Assembly (NCBI GenBank): GCA_023512835.1
Contig: CM042091.1
Location: 18,121,506-18,185,505 of the forward strand
DNA: 64,000 bases
Direction of reading: 5' to 3'
From: Taxillus chinensis
Taxonomy: Eukaryota; Streptophyta; Magnoliopsida; Santalales; Loranthaceae
The translations under genes and the position numbers were made by a program. The notes under the pieces were generated by a model. That model searched no databases. It saw only the letters and a list, made by a program, of their open reading frames with translations, and was not told the origin of the DNA. Positions 10,006 to 22,437 of this stretch are shown here, in pieces. Within the stretch, counting starts at the first letter, position 1, and every line of letters starts with the position of its first letter.

Positions 10006-11927
10006 AATACTGCTTCTATTATAGTTGGTCTCTTCTTCTGTCTAGTAGTCTGTGTAGGCAAGGTAGTCATACATATTCTTGCAATATGACCATTCCTCCA
10101 ACATTTGTAACAATAAGTATAACTCAAACCATGTCTAGATCTTACTCTTCTTGGTTTGTAATACACATCATCATAGTTCATGGCCTTGTGGCCAAGTAAA
10201 CCACAATTGAAGTAGTGAACATCAAATCTTCTGTTCTTCTTAGCCTTGATTTGGTTTTTACCCTTGGAGATCCTTTTCTCTATAATATCAGTGGTCTTTA
10301 CCACATTGGGCTTCTCAACAGACTTTGAAACCTTTTGACTAGTTTCAACATTCTTACCAATGATTTTAGGAGCAATTTAAACATCCTCCCTTGTGGATGC
10401 TGATATTAAGCATTCTGGTTTTTCATTATCTTTCTTCTGCAACTTTACTCTTAGCTCAACCACTTTAAACTTTAGTCTTTCTATATTTAATATTTCTACC
10501 TCAAGTTCTTTTGTGAGATCATCAGTAGTCTTGGTATACTCTTCTATCTGCACCTTAGAATCTAACAAGAGTTTCTTAAAGTTTTCATACAAAGCTTTAA
10601 AACTATATGTTAATCAGTTTAACATAGACTTAATTCTTGCTCTCTACTAAATATTTTTTTTTAGAGCTTGATTTAACTCTTCACCAAAATTATAACCAAG
10701 TTCTAGTTCATCTTCTTCTTGCTCTTCACTTTCTTCTTCTTCCTGTGAAGATTCTTCTCTTGAATGACTTGACTATTGAATAGCAACCATAAAATTATAC
10801 TCTTGAACTGAATCATATGCTTCATCCTCTCCTGAACTGGTATCATCAATGATAGTACTAAAGTAGCTTTTAAGCTTCTTCAATTTCTGATCAACTATCA
10901 ATTTGCTTTTCTTGTGGAAGAAAGGCTTCTTTTTTGTGAACCTATCTTTTTCATCTTTTCTATCTTTAGTATTGAATTTTTCACTCGGACATCCTTGAAC
11001 AAAATGTCTTTGGCCTCCACAATTAAACACTTAATAGATGCCTTGCTTTTTCCTTTGCCTTTTAGATTTATCTTCTTTTTAAACTTCCTAGATAAAAAAA
11101 CCTGAAGTAACTTATCTTCTTCATCGGAATCATCCACACTAGTTGACTATTCTTCTTCCTTCAAAATTTTAGCTTTCCCTTTCTTAGCATGAAAAACTAT
11201 CTCTTTGTCTTGTTTTCCTTCTTCTTAGAGGTGGACACATCATAGCTGGAAACTCTCATTTCATATACAATAAGAGTACTTCTTAGTCTAGCCAAAGTCA
11301 TAATGTCATATTGTCCACTCTCTTCAATAGCTGACACCTTAGGATTGTAAACTGACAAAGCAATGATCTTAGAATTTTCTTTACAACCTTTGAATCTGAT
11401 ATAGCATAACTATCCCCTCTGCAAAGACTGATGATGTCATGGGCTTTATTGAATAAATCTTTTAGTTGTTCACCTTTAGACATTCTTAAAGCTTCATACT
11501 GTGATTTATATACCTATAATTTTCCCTCAATGACCTTGGTATCACCCTCATGGATACCTCATAGCTTGTTCCACATGTCAAAGGCAGTGTTACATTGCAT
11601 AATTTTGGAATACTCATTTTTAGATAATGCAGTAACAACAAAATGTTGCACCTTTGCATCAGCTTCATAATTCCTCATATCAATATCATTCTAGGTTTTA
11701 ACACTTTTGAAGCATTCATATTTGTGAGATATAGTGTTAACAACATGAATACCCTAAGCAGCAAGATATTTAAGCATTCTTTCCTTCCATATTTGATAAT
11801 TAGATCCATCGAAGCTAGGTACACCAGTTTTAAAACTCATGCCAGAAAAGTCCATTATGTAGGAATAAAAACAAACACCTCTTGTGCATATCTAAACCAG
11901 GTTGTTAAGCCTATCAAATTTAACCTT
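10006..11927 (-). pseudogene. Copia retrotransposon gag remnant
   Basis: Minus-strand sequence leading away from a primer-binding site holds a decayed Copia gag of the UBN2 type. An AFDMWNKL..IHEGDTKV segment (near 11530-11600) is followed by KGEQLKDLF and KVVKKILRSL (11298-11483). Then come acidic/Lys-rich linkers and a zinc knuckle CGGQRHFVQGC (near 10990-11030), where a one-base loss displaces the first Cys. Two more knuckle-like motifs follow, one intact as CYKCWRNGHIARIC (near 10080-10140). Several stops and shifts break the frame. Protease, integrase, RT and the 3' LTR are absent; the left edge abuts copy A of the duplicated block at about 10005. Confidence 0.75.
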
Positions 11928-11939
11928 GCTCTGATACCA
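11928..11939 (-). promoter_or_regulatory. Primer-binding site, initiator tRNA-Met type
   Basis: On the minus strand this reads TGGTATCAGAGC, complementary to the 3' end of plant initiator tRNA-Met. It lies 2 bases from the LTR edge, fixing the direction of the Copia element and the identity of its 5' LTR. Confidence 0.85.
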
Positions 11940-11941
11940 CT

Positions 11942-13346
11942 TGAAATTTCTAAACACACTGAGAGGGGGGGGGGGGGTGAATCAGTGTTTAACAATTTCA
12001 ACACCTTCAAGAGTCACCTGAGTTCTTTCCTTTTAATTTCTGGCACTAGGGATTAATTTTTAATAGAAATCACACATAATCAAAGCACATGATAATTTAC
12101 GCGGTTCACCCTATAATGTGTATAGCTACGTCCACGTGATTAGCAATTTGCTTACCACAGAATCTCCACTATGCGATTTAGGATAGCACACTACTACCCA
12201 AGGCTTACTGCCTCAATACAAGTTTTAGGGTCTCTACCCTTGGGTTCACTATCTAATTACAATCAACACAAATATAGTTAAACCTTACTGGTTTTAGCTT
12301 TACAAAGTATAAAGATGATTTCTCAAATCTGAAATACAACCAGGCTTACTGTCTTAATAATCTAACCACAAGCTGATAGAACCACCAACCTGAGAGAAAT
12401 CGAAATGAAGCTCTTATTGTTGTAGATTAAACTTTCTCCTCTAGGGTTCCTTCTTATGACCTCTTGAATGATAAGAACACACCCATTGTGACTGATTTAT
12501 GATCTTCAATTGATGTTCAATCACTCTAGCTCTATTTTTCTCAAAGGTTTCGAATAAATATGCTTTAGAGTTCTTTTTATTCCCACACAGTAGGTTAGAA
12601 CGAAATTTAGGTATATATATCCTCATATAACCCTAAACTCCTCTCAAATAACTAACAACCAACTCCTAGTCATTGATCTCTTTCTTTGATTTAATCTCAG
12701 CCCTTGGATATAGGTTAGAGCCTCTCTATTAACCTAATACAACATCTAATTCTCCACCATTGACCTATTCTTCAATATATCTCACCCATTAGATCACTTC
12801 TTTAAATACAAATAGATTTAAACTATTCATCTGGTGAACTATAATCTGCATGTGATGATGTTGGTATTTTGACCATAACTTTTTGTACAGTGCTCAAATT
12901 CATTGAGGTTAATAGCAAAGTTATAGATATTGAAGTCCTCTATCCACTAGTGAAACTTGGTGCAATTTGGAGCTAAAAAAACATGCACGTGTCCATCATT
13001 ATGTTTACACGTCTTAGTGTGAGTTTTTTGCCCATAACATTTTCTTCAAAGCTCAAAACGACTCTAGGTCAAGAGAAAACTTATAGATATTGAAGTTCTC
13101 TATTAATGGGTAAACTTTGGTGCAATTCAGAGCTAAAAAACCATTGCACGTATCCACATCAAGTAGCACGTGTCAGGAGCCGTTCATCGGAATCTGCTTC
13201 TTTAGATCTCCTCTTTCATATGGAACAATTTGGTCTTGAATAGATGTCTATATCTATCTACATTTAAGGTTGACAACAAAGACTATGGTTGACAGAGCTG
13301 TAATTAACAATAATGACAACACAATCAGTTATGCCAACTCTTAACA
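11942..13346 (-). mobile_element. Copia 5' LTR (right boundary approximate)
   Basis: The left edge, TGAAATTTC, is set by the adjacent primer-binding site. Just inside is a long G run followed by GTGAATCAG, as in the solo LTRs at 8244 and 14049. The body includes a degenerate pair of segments near 12880-12990 and 13030-13160 (TGCAATTTGGAGCTAAAAAA type). The right boundary is not visible as a clean CA end; it lies before about 13350, where the block shared with 25665-25975 resumes. Confidence 0.6.
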
Positions 13347-13369
13347 ACTTATATTGGGAATAACATATA

Positions 13370-13690
13370 TGGATAAGTCAGATATATCAATATTGATTTC
13401 AAATATATGATAGATATTATGAATTAGACAAAGATATTTTCAATAAACACTATAAAACATTAATTTAAACAATAATACACTATTTAGAATCAAAACATGA
13501 TAATTTAAATGCATATAAGATAAGGTTGTATTGTTAAGGGTAGAATACAGGTGATGCCAAGAACAATTAATTACAATTTTGAATAAATTACTCCAAATTT
13601 ATAATGTTTTACTTGGATATTTGTATAATACATATCATTTATAGTTTTACACAATAGTAAATTAATAGAATAGTCAAAACCATATAGAGT
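13370..13690. repeat. Dispersed block shared with 25665-25975
   Basis: About 310 AT-rich bases align end to end with 25665-25975, including identical words such as ACACTATTTAGAATCAAAAC and ACATATCATTTATAGTTTTA. With the gene-like blocks to the left of each copy it forms an ordered duplicated segment. Confidence 0.75.
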
Positions 13691-14043
13691 TCCTAGGTGG
13701 GTATATGAGTCAGAAGTAAGCAAACTATTAGGAGAAAACAATATTCTTACAACGTATAATTGTTACTAAAGTTATTTGCATAATCAGTTAGATGATAAAG
13801 ATATTGAGCAAGAGTAACACTTTGTAAGATTCCCATAGGTGGCCTCCCATCTCTAACAAGATTTCCATTGGGTGTTTCAAATGGCATTGGGATTGGTTCA
13901 GCAACATATGAAAATTCATAAGGGACTTCTTGTGTTAATTGTGGAAGAGTATAATCGAGTAGTAAAAAAAGAGCTTTGACAATATAGAAAAGGATGGGAG
14001 TGTGAATGAGATAGAGAACCAAAACTAGATTTTGTTTTATAAG
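13691..14043. other. Intergenic with a small unassigned frame
   Basis: Contains a minus-strand 91-codon open frame (13747-14022) with a central segment PYEFSYVAEPIPMPFETPNG that looks protein-like. I recognise no family. It could be a remnant exon; support is weak. Confidence 0.25.
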
Positions 14044-14048
14044 GAAAA

Positions 14049-15303
14049 TTGTTGGTCCCGGAGAGCCTAGAAGGGGGTAAATAAGCTCTTTAAAAATTCT
14101 TCTCTTTTCTTAGGCACAACACGAACTCTGATTGAGAGAGTAAATCAATGCGAAAGTTAATCAGATAGTGAAAGTATTTTGTATTATTATTTAATGATAA
14201 TTACAACAAAATATATAACAGATTAAGCTATATACACGAGCTTTGTATCTACTGAAAGATATCTCTCTTTTGTTTACAGTAACACTCTGAGTCTATACTA
14301 TTACACACACGCTATTAAGTATTACAAGTTCAAAGCACAAGCATGCGTACACCAAAAAAAGCACCTTTACAAGATCTATGTATCAATATATATAAACATC
14401 CCTCAGTAGACATTCTTGGAACTAGATTTTCCAAGCGTTGAGTAACATTAATGATATTCTCAGAAAATACCTTTGCTTTAATTGTTATGGATGTGGAGCT
14501 CGAGATATTGGAAGTATAAGCGTATTGAATTGTTTCGTGTAATTCCAATTGCATTAAAAGCTAGTCCACATCCTCAAGTGGTCCACGTGTAAGATAATTT
14601 ACGTGTTCAACAGATCTTTCTTACAATGGGACATGGCGAGCTGAAGTGATTAAATGTGGTGAACTATCATGGAGCAACATCGTCTAATTCTATTGCAAGG
14701 CTCCTTACTCCGTGTTAATGAAGTGCTCGAAGTCCTTACTCCATGTCAATGGTTACTTATTTCATGTCAATTAAGTACTCAGATCCTTATTCCGTTGCAA
14801 GGTTCCTTACTCAGTGTTACTTGAATGCTCGGATCCCTTATTCAATATCAACACTTTCTTACTCTGTGTAAGTACAAAGCTCGAATGCTTACTTTGCGTC
14901 TTTCCTTCCTTACTCCGTACGAATAAAAGACTCGGATCTTTATTCCGTGTCTTCTTGTCCTTATTTCGCGCGAGTAGAAGACTTGGATCCTTACTCCACG
15001 TCTTTTTGTCCTTCGCTCGCACGAGTAGAAGACTCAGATCCTTACTTCGTGTCTTCTTGTTCTTATTTCGTGCTAACGTTCCTTAGTCCATATCAAGTGA
15101 TAGCTCAGTTATTTACCAAGTCATTTTTTGACACTCAAAGATCCGAACCAGGATTATGTATTTTGTCCTTATCGTATCGCCCACGAGTGTTTGTCGATTA
15201 AGCTTATTTTTTACAACATTATTAGAGATAGAATACAAGAGATCTCAAATCAAATTACAAAGAGTTTAATTTGCATCATCCAAATTCTGGATTCAATCCA
15301 ACA
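14049..15303 (-). mobile_element. Solo LTR, Copia-like, with perfect 5-bp TSD
   Basis: A 1255-base LTR starts TGTTGGTCCC and ends AATCCAACA. The target duplication AAAAT is perfect (14044-14048 and 15304-15308). GGGGGTAAATAAGC sits just inside the left end, as in the related LTRs. The middle (14700-15080) is an array of CCTTACTCCGTGT-like words. No internal domain is present. Confidence 0.85.
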
Positions 15304-15308
15304 AAAAT

Positions 15309-16149
15309 ATCCATATGAACTTTGTTGCTCAACTCCAACACTTATTGAGCCAAAGTTCGAAAAACGGGATTCAATGTCTTGTTGAGCCTTGTCCCTTTTT
15401 ATTCCTAGAATACTATTTTTTTATTGCTCCAACCCCCGGTCCTACCCTTCTTGAACCATGATTTGAATACTGTGTAGCATGTGTAAATTTTATTTCACCG
15501 ATAAATGCATTTTACAACAGTCTTCAAGGTTGCTACCCAGGAAAAAAATAGAATAAAATTAAAATTAAATAAAGTTTAAACCATCTTATTTTAGACTGGA
15601 GTCTAGCTAGTGACTATTAATTATCTTATATGGGATATTCTAATAAATATCAATATTACCCACACTACAAATTGCTGAAGTAAGAATCCAAAAGGGCATT
15701 TGGTACGTGTTTTGGTTCTTGTATTATGTTTTTAATATTTTCAATTTTTATTAGAGTTTATGTTGAATTCTAAAATTTGAAAAATAATTCACTTGACAGG
15801 AGAGAGAAAATGTGCTTTAAAAGGAGCATACTTATTCAAAGCGCAAAGGTTGTACCTTACCTAGGTGTAAGATGGAAAAAAAATGCGGGCCTAAGAGAAG
15901 TGAGACGAAATGTATGTTTAATAAAATAGACATGAATTATAGATATCTAATTATCCAGAAAAGACATTTTAAATTCCCATTCACTAGAAAATAAAGACAT
16001 ATTATTTCATACATATATGATATATTACATCAACAAAAAGGCTATTTATTACATTTTAATTCCTTCAATAACGAATATGAAAGATCACTAAAAAACCTAT
16101 GACGTACAGTGGAAAAAACCCTAAAAAAGCAAAAAAAGAAAAACTATAA
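15309..16149. other. Intergenic, AT-rich
   Basis: No gene recognised. A GCGCAAAGGTTGTACC-like segment near 15840 is faintly similar to GTGCGCC..TTGAGCC at 17085-17115 and may be a worn short repeat. Confidence 0.4.
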
Positions 16150-16157
16150 GCGGGGAC

Positions 16158-16728
16158 TGGGGGTGAGCATCGGTTGGTTCGATCGGTTTGTATATAAATT
16201 TTAAACCAAACCAATGACATTCGGTTTGAAAAAAATCAAAACCAAAACCAACCAATAAATATTAAAAACCATCGGTTTTGATTCGGTTCGGTGCATAAAA
16301 ATTCGGTTCGGTTCATCGGTTTGAATCGGTTTTTGAATTTTAACGTCAAATAAACAATACATTCATTTTAATTCTAAAACATTATCACCAATTGGCCAAG
16401 TTTACGACTCTACGAGTAGATCCAACAGAGATAAGTAGGAATTGGGAAGTGGGAATGTCAACCTTTGACCTTTTTACTTTGAGAAAGCGCAAAATTAAGG
16501 GATGCGTGAGAATTGGGAAGCGAAAAGTGTTGACGTGTCAAAGTGGTAACGTCTGTTTGGTCGGTTTGGTTAACCAAACCCCCAAAACCGTAAACCGAAC
16601 CAATAGTATCGGTTCTCCAAAAATAAAAACCAAATAAACCAATATAATTTTAAAAACCAACTTTTTTTGGTCCAAATGGTTTGGTTCGGTTCAGTTTGTC
16701 GGTTTGGTTCGGTTCTTGATCACCCCTA
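16158..16728. mobile_element. Non-autonomous hAT-type element, complete
   Basis: A 571-base element begins TGGGGGTGAGCATCGG and ends TTGATCACCCCTA. It is flanked by a perfect 8-bp duplication GCGGGGAC (16150-16157 and 16729-16736). Its arms are built from CGGTTTGGTTCGGTT words on one side and AACCAAACCGAACC on the other, so the arms can fold back. The short frame inside (16392-16637) has no recognisable protein and is not called as a gene. Confidence 0.87.
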
Positions 16729-16784
16729 GCGGGGACAACAAAAACCCTATGGTAGCAAAGAGTAGTGTCGGGTACAGCTTGTAG

Positions 16785-17045
16785 TAGCAGAGAAAGAAAA
16801 TAATAAAAAGAAGAGAGAAGAATATGAAGAGAGAAAAATAAGTGGAAAAAATAAGAAAAAGGATATGAGGCTGAGAAGAGAAAAGAGACAAGAGAAAAAG
16901 GAGAATAAGAGAGAATAAGAAATAAAAAAAGAAAAAGAAAAATATGAGGTAGCGAAGAGAAAAGAGAAAAGAGAGAAGAAGAACTTATTGTGTGTCATTG
17001 AGAATTGGAGCAAAGGAACATCCATAAGCTCTTTTCTTTTTCTTT
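16785..17045. repeat. Purine-rich (GA) low-complexity tract
   Basis: Nearly uninterrupted A/G sequence (AGAGAGAAGAATATGAAGAGAG type) followed by a T/C-rich stretch. The Phe/Ser-rich frames on the minus strand are translations of this tract, not proteins. Confidence 0.75.
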
Positions 17046-17246
17046 TTTTCTTTTGTATTTATGGTAGACACCTTGCTTCCTCAAGGTGCGCCTTCTTTGC
17101 ACCTTGAGCCTGGGAAAAAAGCACAAGTAGGCATGCTTTATTTGTGCTTTGTGGAACTTGCCTTGTTTGAGACGAAACGGAGTGTAGAGTTGAGGCTACA
17201 CCCGCTTGCGCCTGCCGCCTAGTTACACTTAAGTCACGACTTTAAT

Positions 17247-18830
17247 TGTAATGACTCGTGTTTGAGGTTATAGGAGATAGCCTTATAATGGGATAATTAT
17301 TTGGAAAAACTAATATCAATACAGCGATGTACTCACCACATGGAGCGTTTTGATAATAATTAGGCCTGATTTGGAGTCAGAGCACTAGGAGGGTTTTTTT
17401 TTTGTATTTTTGGGCAAAAAGTATAAAAGAGGAGGGAAGAACCCTAATCCCCAAATGTAAACCAGTTCTTGCCTTTTTAGAGAGAGAAATAGAGGAGATG
17501 AGAGAGAAAACAAAGGGAAAAGTGAAATTTAGCGATTCGGGGCTCAAATTAATTGTAATTGAGGTAGGAATTCATGTTCTAGACCTTTTTATATATGTTC
17601 CTTAGCCTTTACACTCTTGATTTTCATGATTTGGATGTATATGGGTGGAATGACTCATATATATGTTGGTTATGAATTATGTATTTTTAATGTGTTTTGA
17701 ACCATGGTAATGTACCTAGAACTTGTTAGGAAGTGTTTGGGGATTTATTTTGGTGATTTCGGAGCATCAGATGCTGAAAAATTTGAGTTACAATGATCAA
17801 ATTTTGGGTTCGTTGAATGCCGGTCACGGCCAGTTCTTGGTTAGTAGCGGACGATGGGTATTCAGTGTCACGGACCGAGGCTTATCCTAGCATACTTAGG
17901 CTATTTTGGGGTATTTCCCCTTTGTAAAGTGTTGTACTTAGCTTATAGAGTAAGTTGTAGAGATTTTAGGTTTCGATCATATATGATGTCTCCTGGCGAC
18001 ATAGCCAAAAAAGTGTTAACATCTATATGTAGGGGAGTGATGTTGTAAAGCTTTCAAGCAATCAATACAATCATTTGTTGCCTTCGTTTAAATCAATCTT
18101 CCGCTAAGCGCTTCCCTACACAATTGCTTTACAACGGATTGATGGGTTCCGATCCAAATGCGACGAGTTAGGCTGACCTAGCGTTCCTTCGTACGGGTGG
18201 GAACTAGGTGCCGCACGGGTTAAGCTGCTATAAAGGTTGACCCCGTGACATCAGGGTGGCGTTGACACAATCGGTCATGGCTGGTTTGGGTCAGTTGTGA
18301 CTTAAAGAGAGCAGGAATTTCAGTCTTGGTTTCAATGAGATCAGTCGCGACCGGGTTTGGTATCCGCTGTGGCCGGAAGGGTCTTGGTCGCAGCCGGTGA
18401 GAGGTCAGCCATAGATGTCGTGTGTTGTGGCTAGTGTGCTGCGGTGTTAATTCGCTACGCCTGGGATCGGGTCCGCCATGGATGATCCTGTGTGTTGATC
18501 TTGTTTGCTCTATTTTGAGTACCATTTGGCCTAGGTTGAGTCCCAAGGGGTTGTAGATATGCTTGAGTGGACTTGAGTGCATGTTTTGGGGCTACAAGTT
18601 TATGGGTTGAGCATTTATGGTTTGTATTATTTATGATATGCATGTGATGCCATGATGTAATTTGAGTGTTGCATGTGATGCTAGAATTTATGTGATGTCA
18701 CGATTGAAGCATGAGATGTCTTGCCATGATTTGAGGCATGAGATGCCATTGTGATTTAAGCATGAGGTACTATGTTACATGGATATTGACATGAGAGGCC
18801 ATATGTGATATATGTGTACTGATGAACTCA
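17247..18830 (+). mobile_element. Gypsy LTR in plus orientation, diverged
   Basis: Starts TGTAATGACTCGTG, the reverse complement of the right end of the element A LTR. It keeps the same internal order as the element B LTR read in sense: a TATAAAAG box near 17424, a CCCTAATCCCC segment, a GA-rich leader (17480-17520) and a GAGGTAGG motif. CCCCGTGACA at 18241-18250 matches the expected LTR end, giving 1004 bases to there. Further LTR-like words (GAGATGCC, GCATGTGATG) continue to about 18830, perhaps a second partial copy. No target duplication or primer-binding site follows. Confidence 0.55.
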
Positions 18831-21796
18831 TTTTATATGCATTTTTGGTATGTGTTCATCCCTTATTTTAATGGATTTTAGAGTGTTTTATTGTGTTTGA
18901 GTTATATTTTATTTGATTAATATGTGTTTTTAGTTTTTTTGTCGTGTTTTGATGTGTTTTGTGTATTTTGGTGTGTTTTGTAGGTTTTTAGAGCACTTTG
19001 GCCCAAATAGAGATGAAAAAGGGTAAAACCGGCATCCAATAGCATTACACAGCAAAAAAGCACTTTTTATTGGCTATGACCGCATAAATTGTGTTTACAA
19101 TAGGTGTCATTTGCTATTTCCGTCAAAAATCTTATCATGTTCATAGAAATAAATCGGCCCGGCCTTAACAAATACCTTGGGTATCGTCACCATGGCCATG
19201 GGTTTTTATGGTCATGGCCAGTGTCGACGACATTTTCCCTTTTCCTTTTATTTTATGAATTTTTCTTAATTATTTTAATGTAATAATTGGGGGAGTATAT
19301 AAGGGTCATGTTTAGGTTAGAGTTAGAGATTCTGAACCATTGGGGAGCTGTCCTTGAAAGCCCAAGAACCCTAATTTTGATTTTAGATTTCTCTTTTGAT
19401 TTTAGAAAACTTTTATGTGATTTTGGATAGACAACACATTGGTTTTGGGAGAGGATCATTTGTATGCCTTCAAATTCTCATGAGCTAATCCATTCTTTCT
19501 AGGGATTGGGGGTAGCCTAATCCCAATTTCTTGATTATATGAGTTTTAATTCATTATTCTTATCTCTATTGCATGAATGATTTTATTCTATTAATTGAAT
19601 CCATGTTTGGGCATCATAAACCTATTACATGTCTTGGATAATTGGGGGGAAGGAATAAAAGGTGAATCTTAATTATTGGAACTATAAAATGAGACTTAAG
19701 ACTTGTGTGTCATGAGTGGTCCTTAGGGGGGTGCACTCTATTGTGGGGCATCAACCAATTAATCAACCAAAGGGGGAGCTTTTTGGATAGATTTTTTTTT
19801 TGTGGAAAAATTAAAGGCAATATTTAAAGGCATGAATATTCTAAGTAAGCATCCTAGGGTCGTGAAAATCAAAGACATAAAGCAGGGAGGAAAAACAGCA
19901 GTTTTCTTTTTAACCTTTTTGTTTTCAAGGGGACTTCTGAAGGAAAATCACCAGGTTCGGTCACAAAAAGATCACTCAAGTTTTCATTTTTAATTTCTTC
20001 ATATTTAAACTATTAAAACTTCTTTTCTCAAATGTTTTGAAGTGAAATGATTTTCCTTTGACTCTCATTCCTTTTTTTTTCTTCAAAAATAAAAAAGGGA
20101 CAAATAAACTCCCTTGTCTTCTGGAAAACCCAAAAGCAAAGGCCTTGGTGACTATGAGGGTTGAGTCCTAAATGCTCATATCCTACTCTACCTAGGCCAA
20201 TATCAATTGTGACAGTATTTCCATATTTATATTCAAATTGTTTTTATTTTCCTTTCTAAAAATGAAAATTGCTTTTGTTTTCCTTTTAAGAAAAACGTAT
20301 ACTGTCGTGTGGACCTAGATCCCACATTCTTTTTCTAAAATTAGAATGTTCCTTTTTATTTAATTTAGAACTTTTCCTTTTCGTTTTCCTTGTCCTAGAT
20401 CCTGAAATCTTCATTTTCTTTAAAACTCAAAAATACAAAAAATGGCTTTTCAATAAAGCAAGCAAACACCCATAAATCAAGACTAGGTATCAATAATGGG
20501 CGCTGTGGGGGTGCAAGAATTCTTCTTCTTTCCCCACACGTAACCAACTCTTGAACCTTAATCTCTGGAACTATATACCTTTTTTTTCTAAGTGCCCAAT
20601 CACACCTCTAAACTATTTGATGACAACTTTGTATTTTCTTTTCTTTTATGGTTTATGTAAGCCTTGTGCACGGATGACTCTAGGATCAATTCAATGAACT
20701 AACATGGAGTCCTTCACAAAGCCAATATTGAGCCCTGTCAAAAATGGGTGATAACAGTATGAATTAGGAGCGACACCCGTGTTAAGGTATCTTTCTTGGT
20801 GTTTTCACCAATCCCTTATCCCTTCGAGTGTAGGCATGAGGATTCACTAATTGATTTCTATGGGTCGAAAATCCAAGATGTGACATTAATAATTGTGAAA
20901 AACTGTTTTTTTTAATTGGATCACGTAAAAACAGAAAAAAAAAAAGTAAAATATAGAGGCTCTAGATAATAAAGTAGAAGAAAAGTAAATAAAATAAATT
21001 ATTTGAATCTCCCACCAAAAGTGAGTCCTTTTATGAATTCAAAAACTGAATCCATGCCAGATTCAAGCATATGTATTTTTTATCCCCCCTTTAACGTATT
21101 CACATCTAGCTTAGTAATTAAGCTTTTTGGCTAAATTGTTGTGTCAAATATTAAAAACCTTCTTCAATCCAACTCAACAAATGTCTTTACAAATTGTTGA
21201 GTATAAATAGTACTAGCCAAATTTGGTTAACAACTGTAACGCTCAGCAAATAAAAATAATAATAATAATCATTAGATATGTATATTTCAAGTGAATGCTT
21301 TAAACAAGTGGGGTCATATTAATATTAAAATGATACAAAAATATTATTTAAATGAGTGTAAAGTTAAAATATTGAGCTAAATGTATATGTTTTAAAAAGT
21401 AAGTAGATAGAATAGATAAATATAACTTTGTTTGGCTAAACTAACCAAATATTAGGTGTGCCAGATGAATGCTCTTAGCATATGAGATTGGACATACCCT
21501 GCCATTTAAGATTTCATTGCATTTATTTATCGTACAATATAGACATATCAGGTATATCAATATCCAATGCATATGGGAGTTCTAAAATGCTTTAAATTAT
21601 TGTATTAATATATAGTCAAAAGTCAAGAATATGGACATGGAAATTTGAATAATGGGTGTTATATTTACTTGTATCAGGATTGGTTAATAACATCAATTAT
21701 ATTATCTTTGTAAACATTTTCTCAGATACGTTGTATCCTCAAGCTACGCTATCTCTTCCAGATTCATTGTATTATAGCCGTATTTTCTTAGATACG
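18831..21796. other. Intergenic, degenerate repeats, no gene
   Basis: No coding frame with family similarity. The start (TGATGAACTCATTTTATATG, near 18825) and GGGCGCTGTGGGGGTGC at about 20498 could be the LTR start and a worn primer-binding region of another gypsy lineage, but I cannot close an element. The remainder is AT-rich. Confidence 0.3.
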
Positions 21797-22018
21797 GGTA
21801 TTATCTGACCCGACCCGATCTGATCCGACCTAGAGATTTAGGCAGTTTGAGGTGGATTGATCGGATTATCATTTTTTTTATTTTATTTCTTTAAAAATTT
21901 CGGGTCAAAGCGCATAGAACAACATCCAAGCCCAATTCGTTAACTTTTTGGAACAGATTAAATCGGATCAAGGGTTCAGAACGGATGGAGACGGATCGGA
22001 TTACTTTTGTCACCCCTA
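21797..22018. mobile_element. hAT-like short element, right-end remnant
   Basis: GACCCGACCCGATC words on the left and ATCGGATCAAGG / GACGGATCGG words on the right resemble the fold-back arms of the other short elements. The sequence ends TTGTCACCCCTA. No target duplication or clear left end was found. Confidence 0.45.
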
Positions 22019-22437
22019 GTAACTCTCTCCCAAAAATTAGAGGTTAAAACAAATCACACCCAGACTCCAGCAGAGAGAAACAATCCCAGGCAGAATATGC
22101 ATGAGGCGTTCACTTGCTGGAAGAAGAGTTCTGCCAGAAGTCCAAGAAAGAAGAGATAAAAGATAAATTAAATTAAATAATTTAAAATAAATGAAACGAA
22201 GCCGTTTCGTTAAAAGTAATTTCTCTTCCCCTCGTGTCCACTTGCAATTGTCGTGGGCCTGGGCATTAGGGCAGCTGGGAAGTGGGAAGTAAGTGGGGAA
22301 GGGCGACTGGGCGAGCGAGAGAGGAGAGGAGAGAAGAGGAGAGGAGACGAAATGAAAGCAGCAGGCGCACAAGGTATATATTTGCTCTTCTTCCTGTTCA
22401 CCAAATATTCCCAATCCACACCAACAAGAGCTTGAAG

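Noticed and set aside
13747..14022. 91-codon minus-strand frame
   Set aside because: Partly protein-like but unrecognised, and next to a solo LTR insertion; not strong enough to call as a gene.
16747..17025. Phe/Ser-rich frame suggesting a membrane protein
   Set aside because: Produced by the GA-rich low-complexity tract.
22282..22437. Extended PPR N-terminus from the upstream ATG
   Set aside because: The extension is Arg/Glu-rich sequence encoded by a GA repeat and does not match PPR N-termini.
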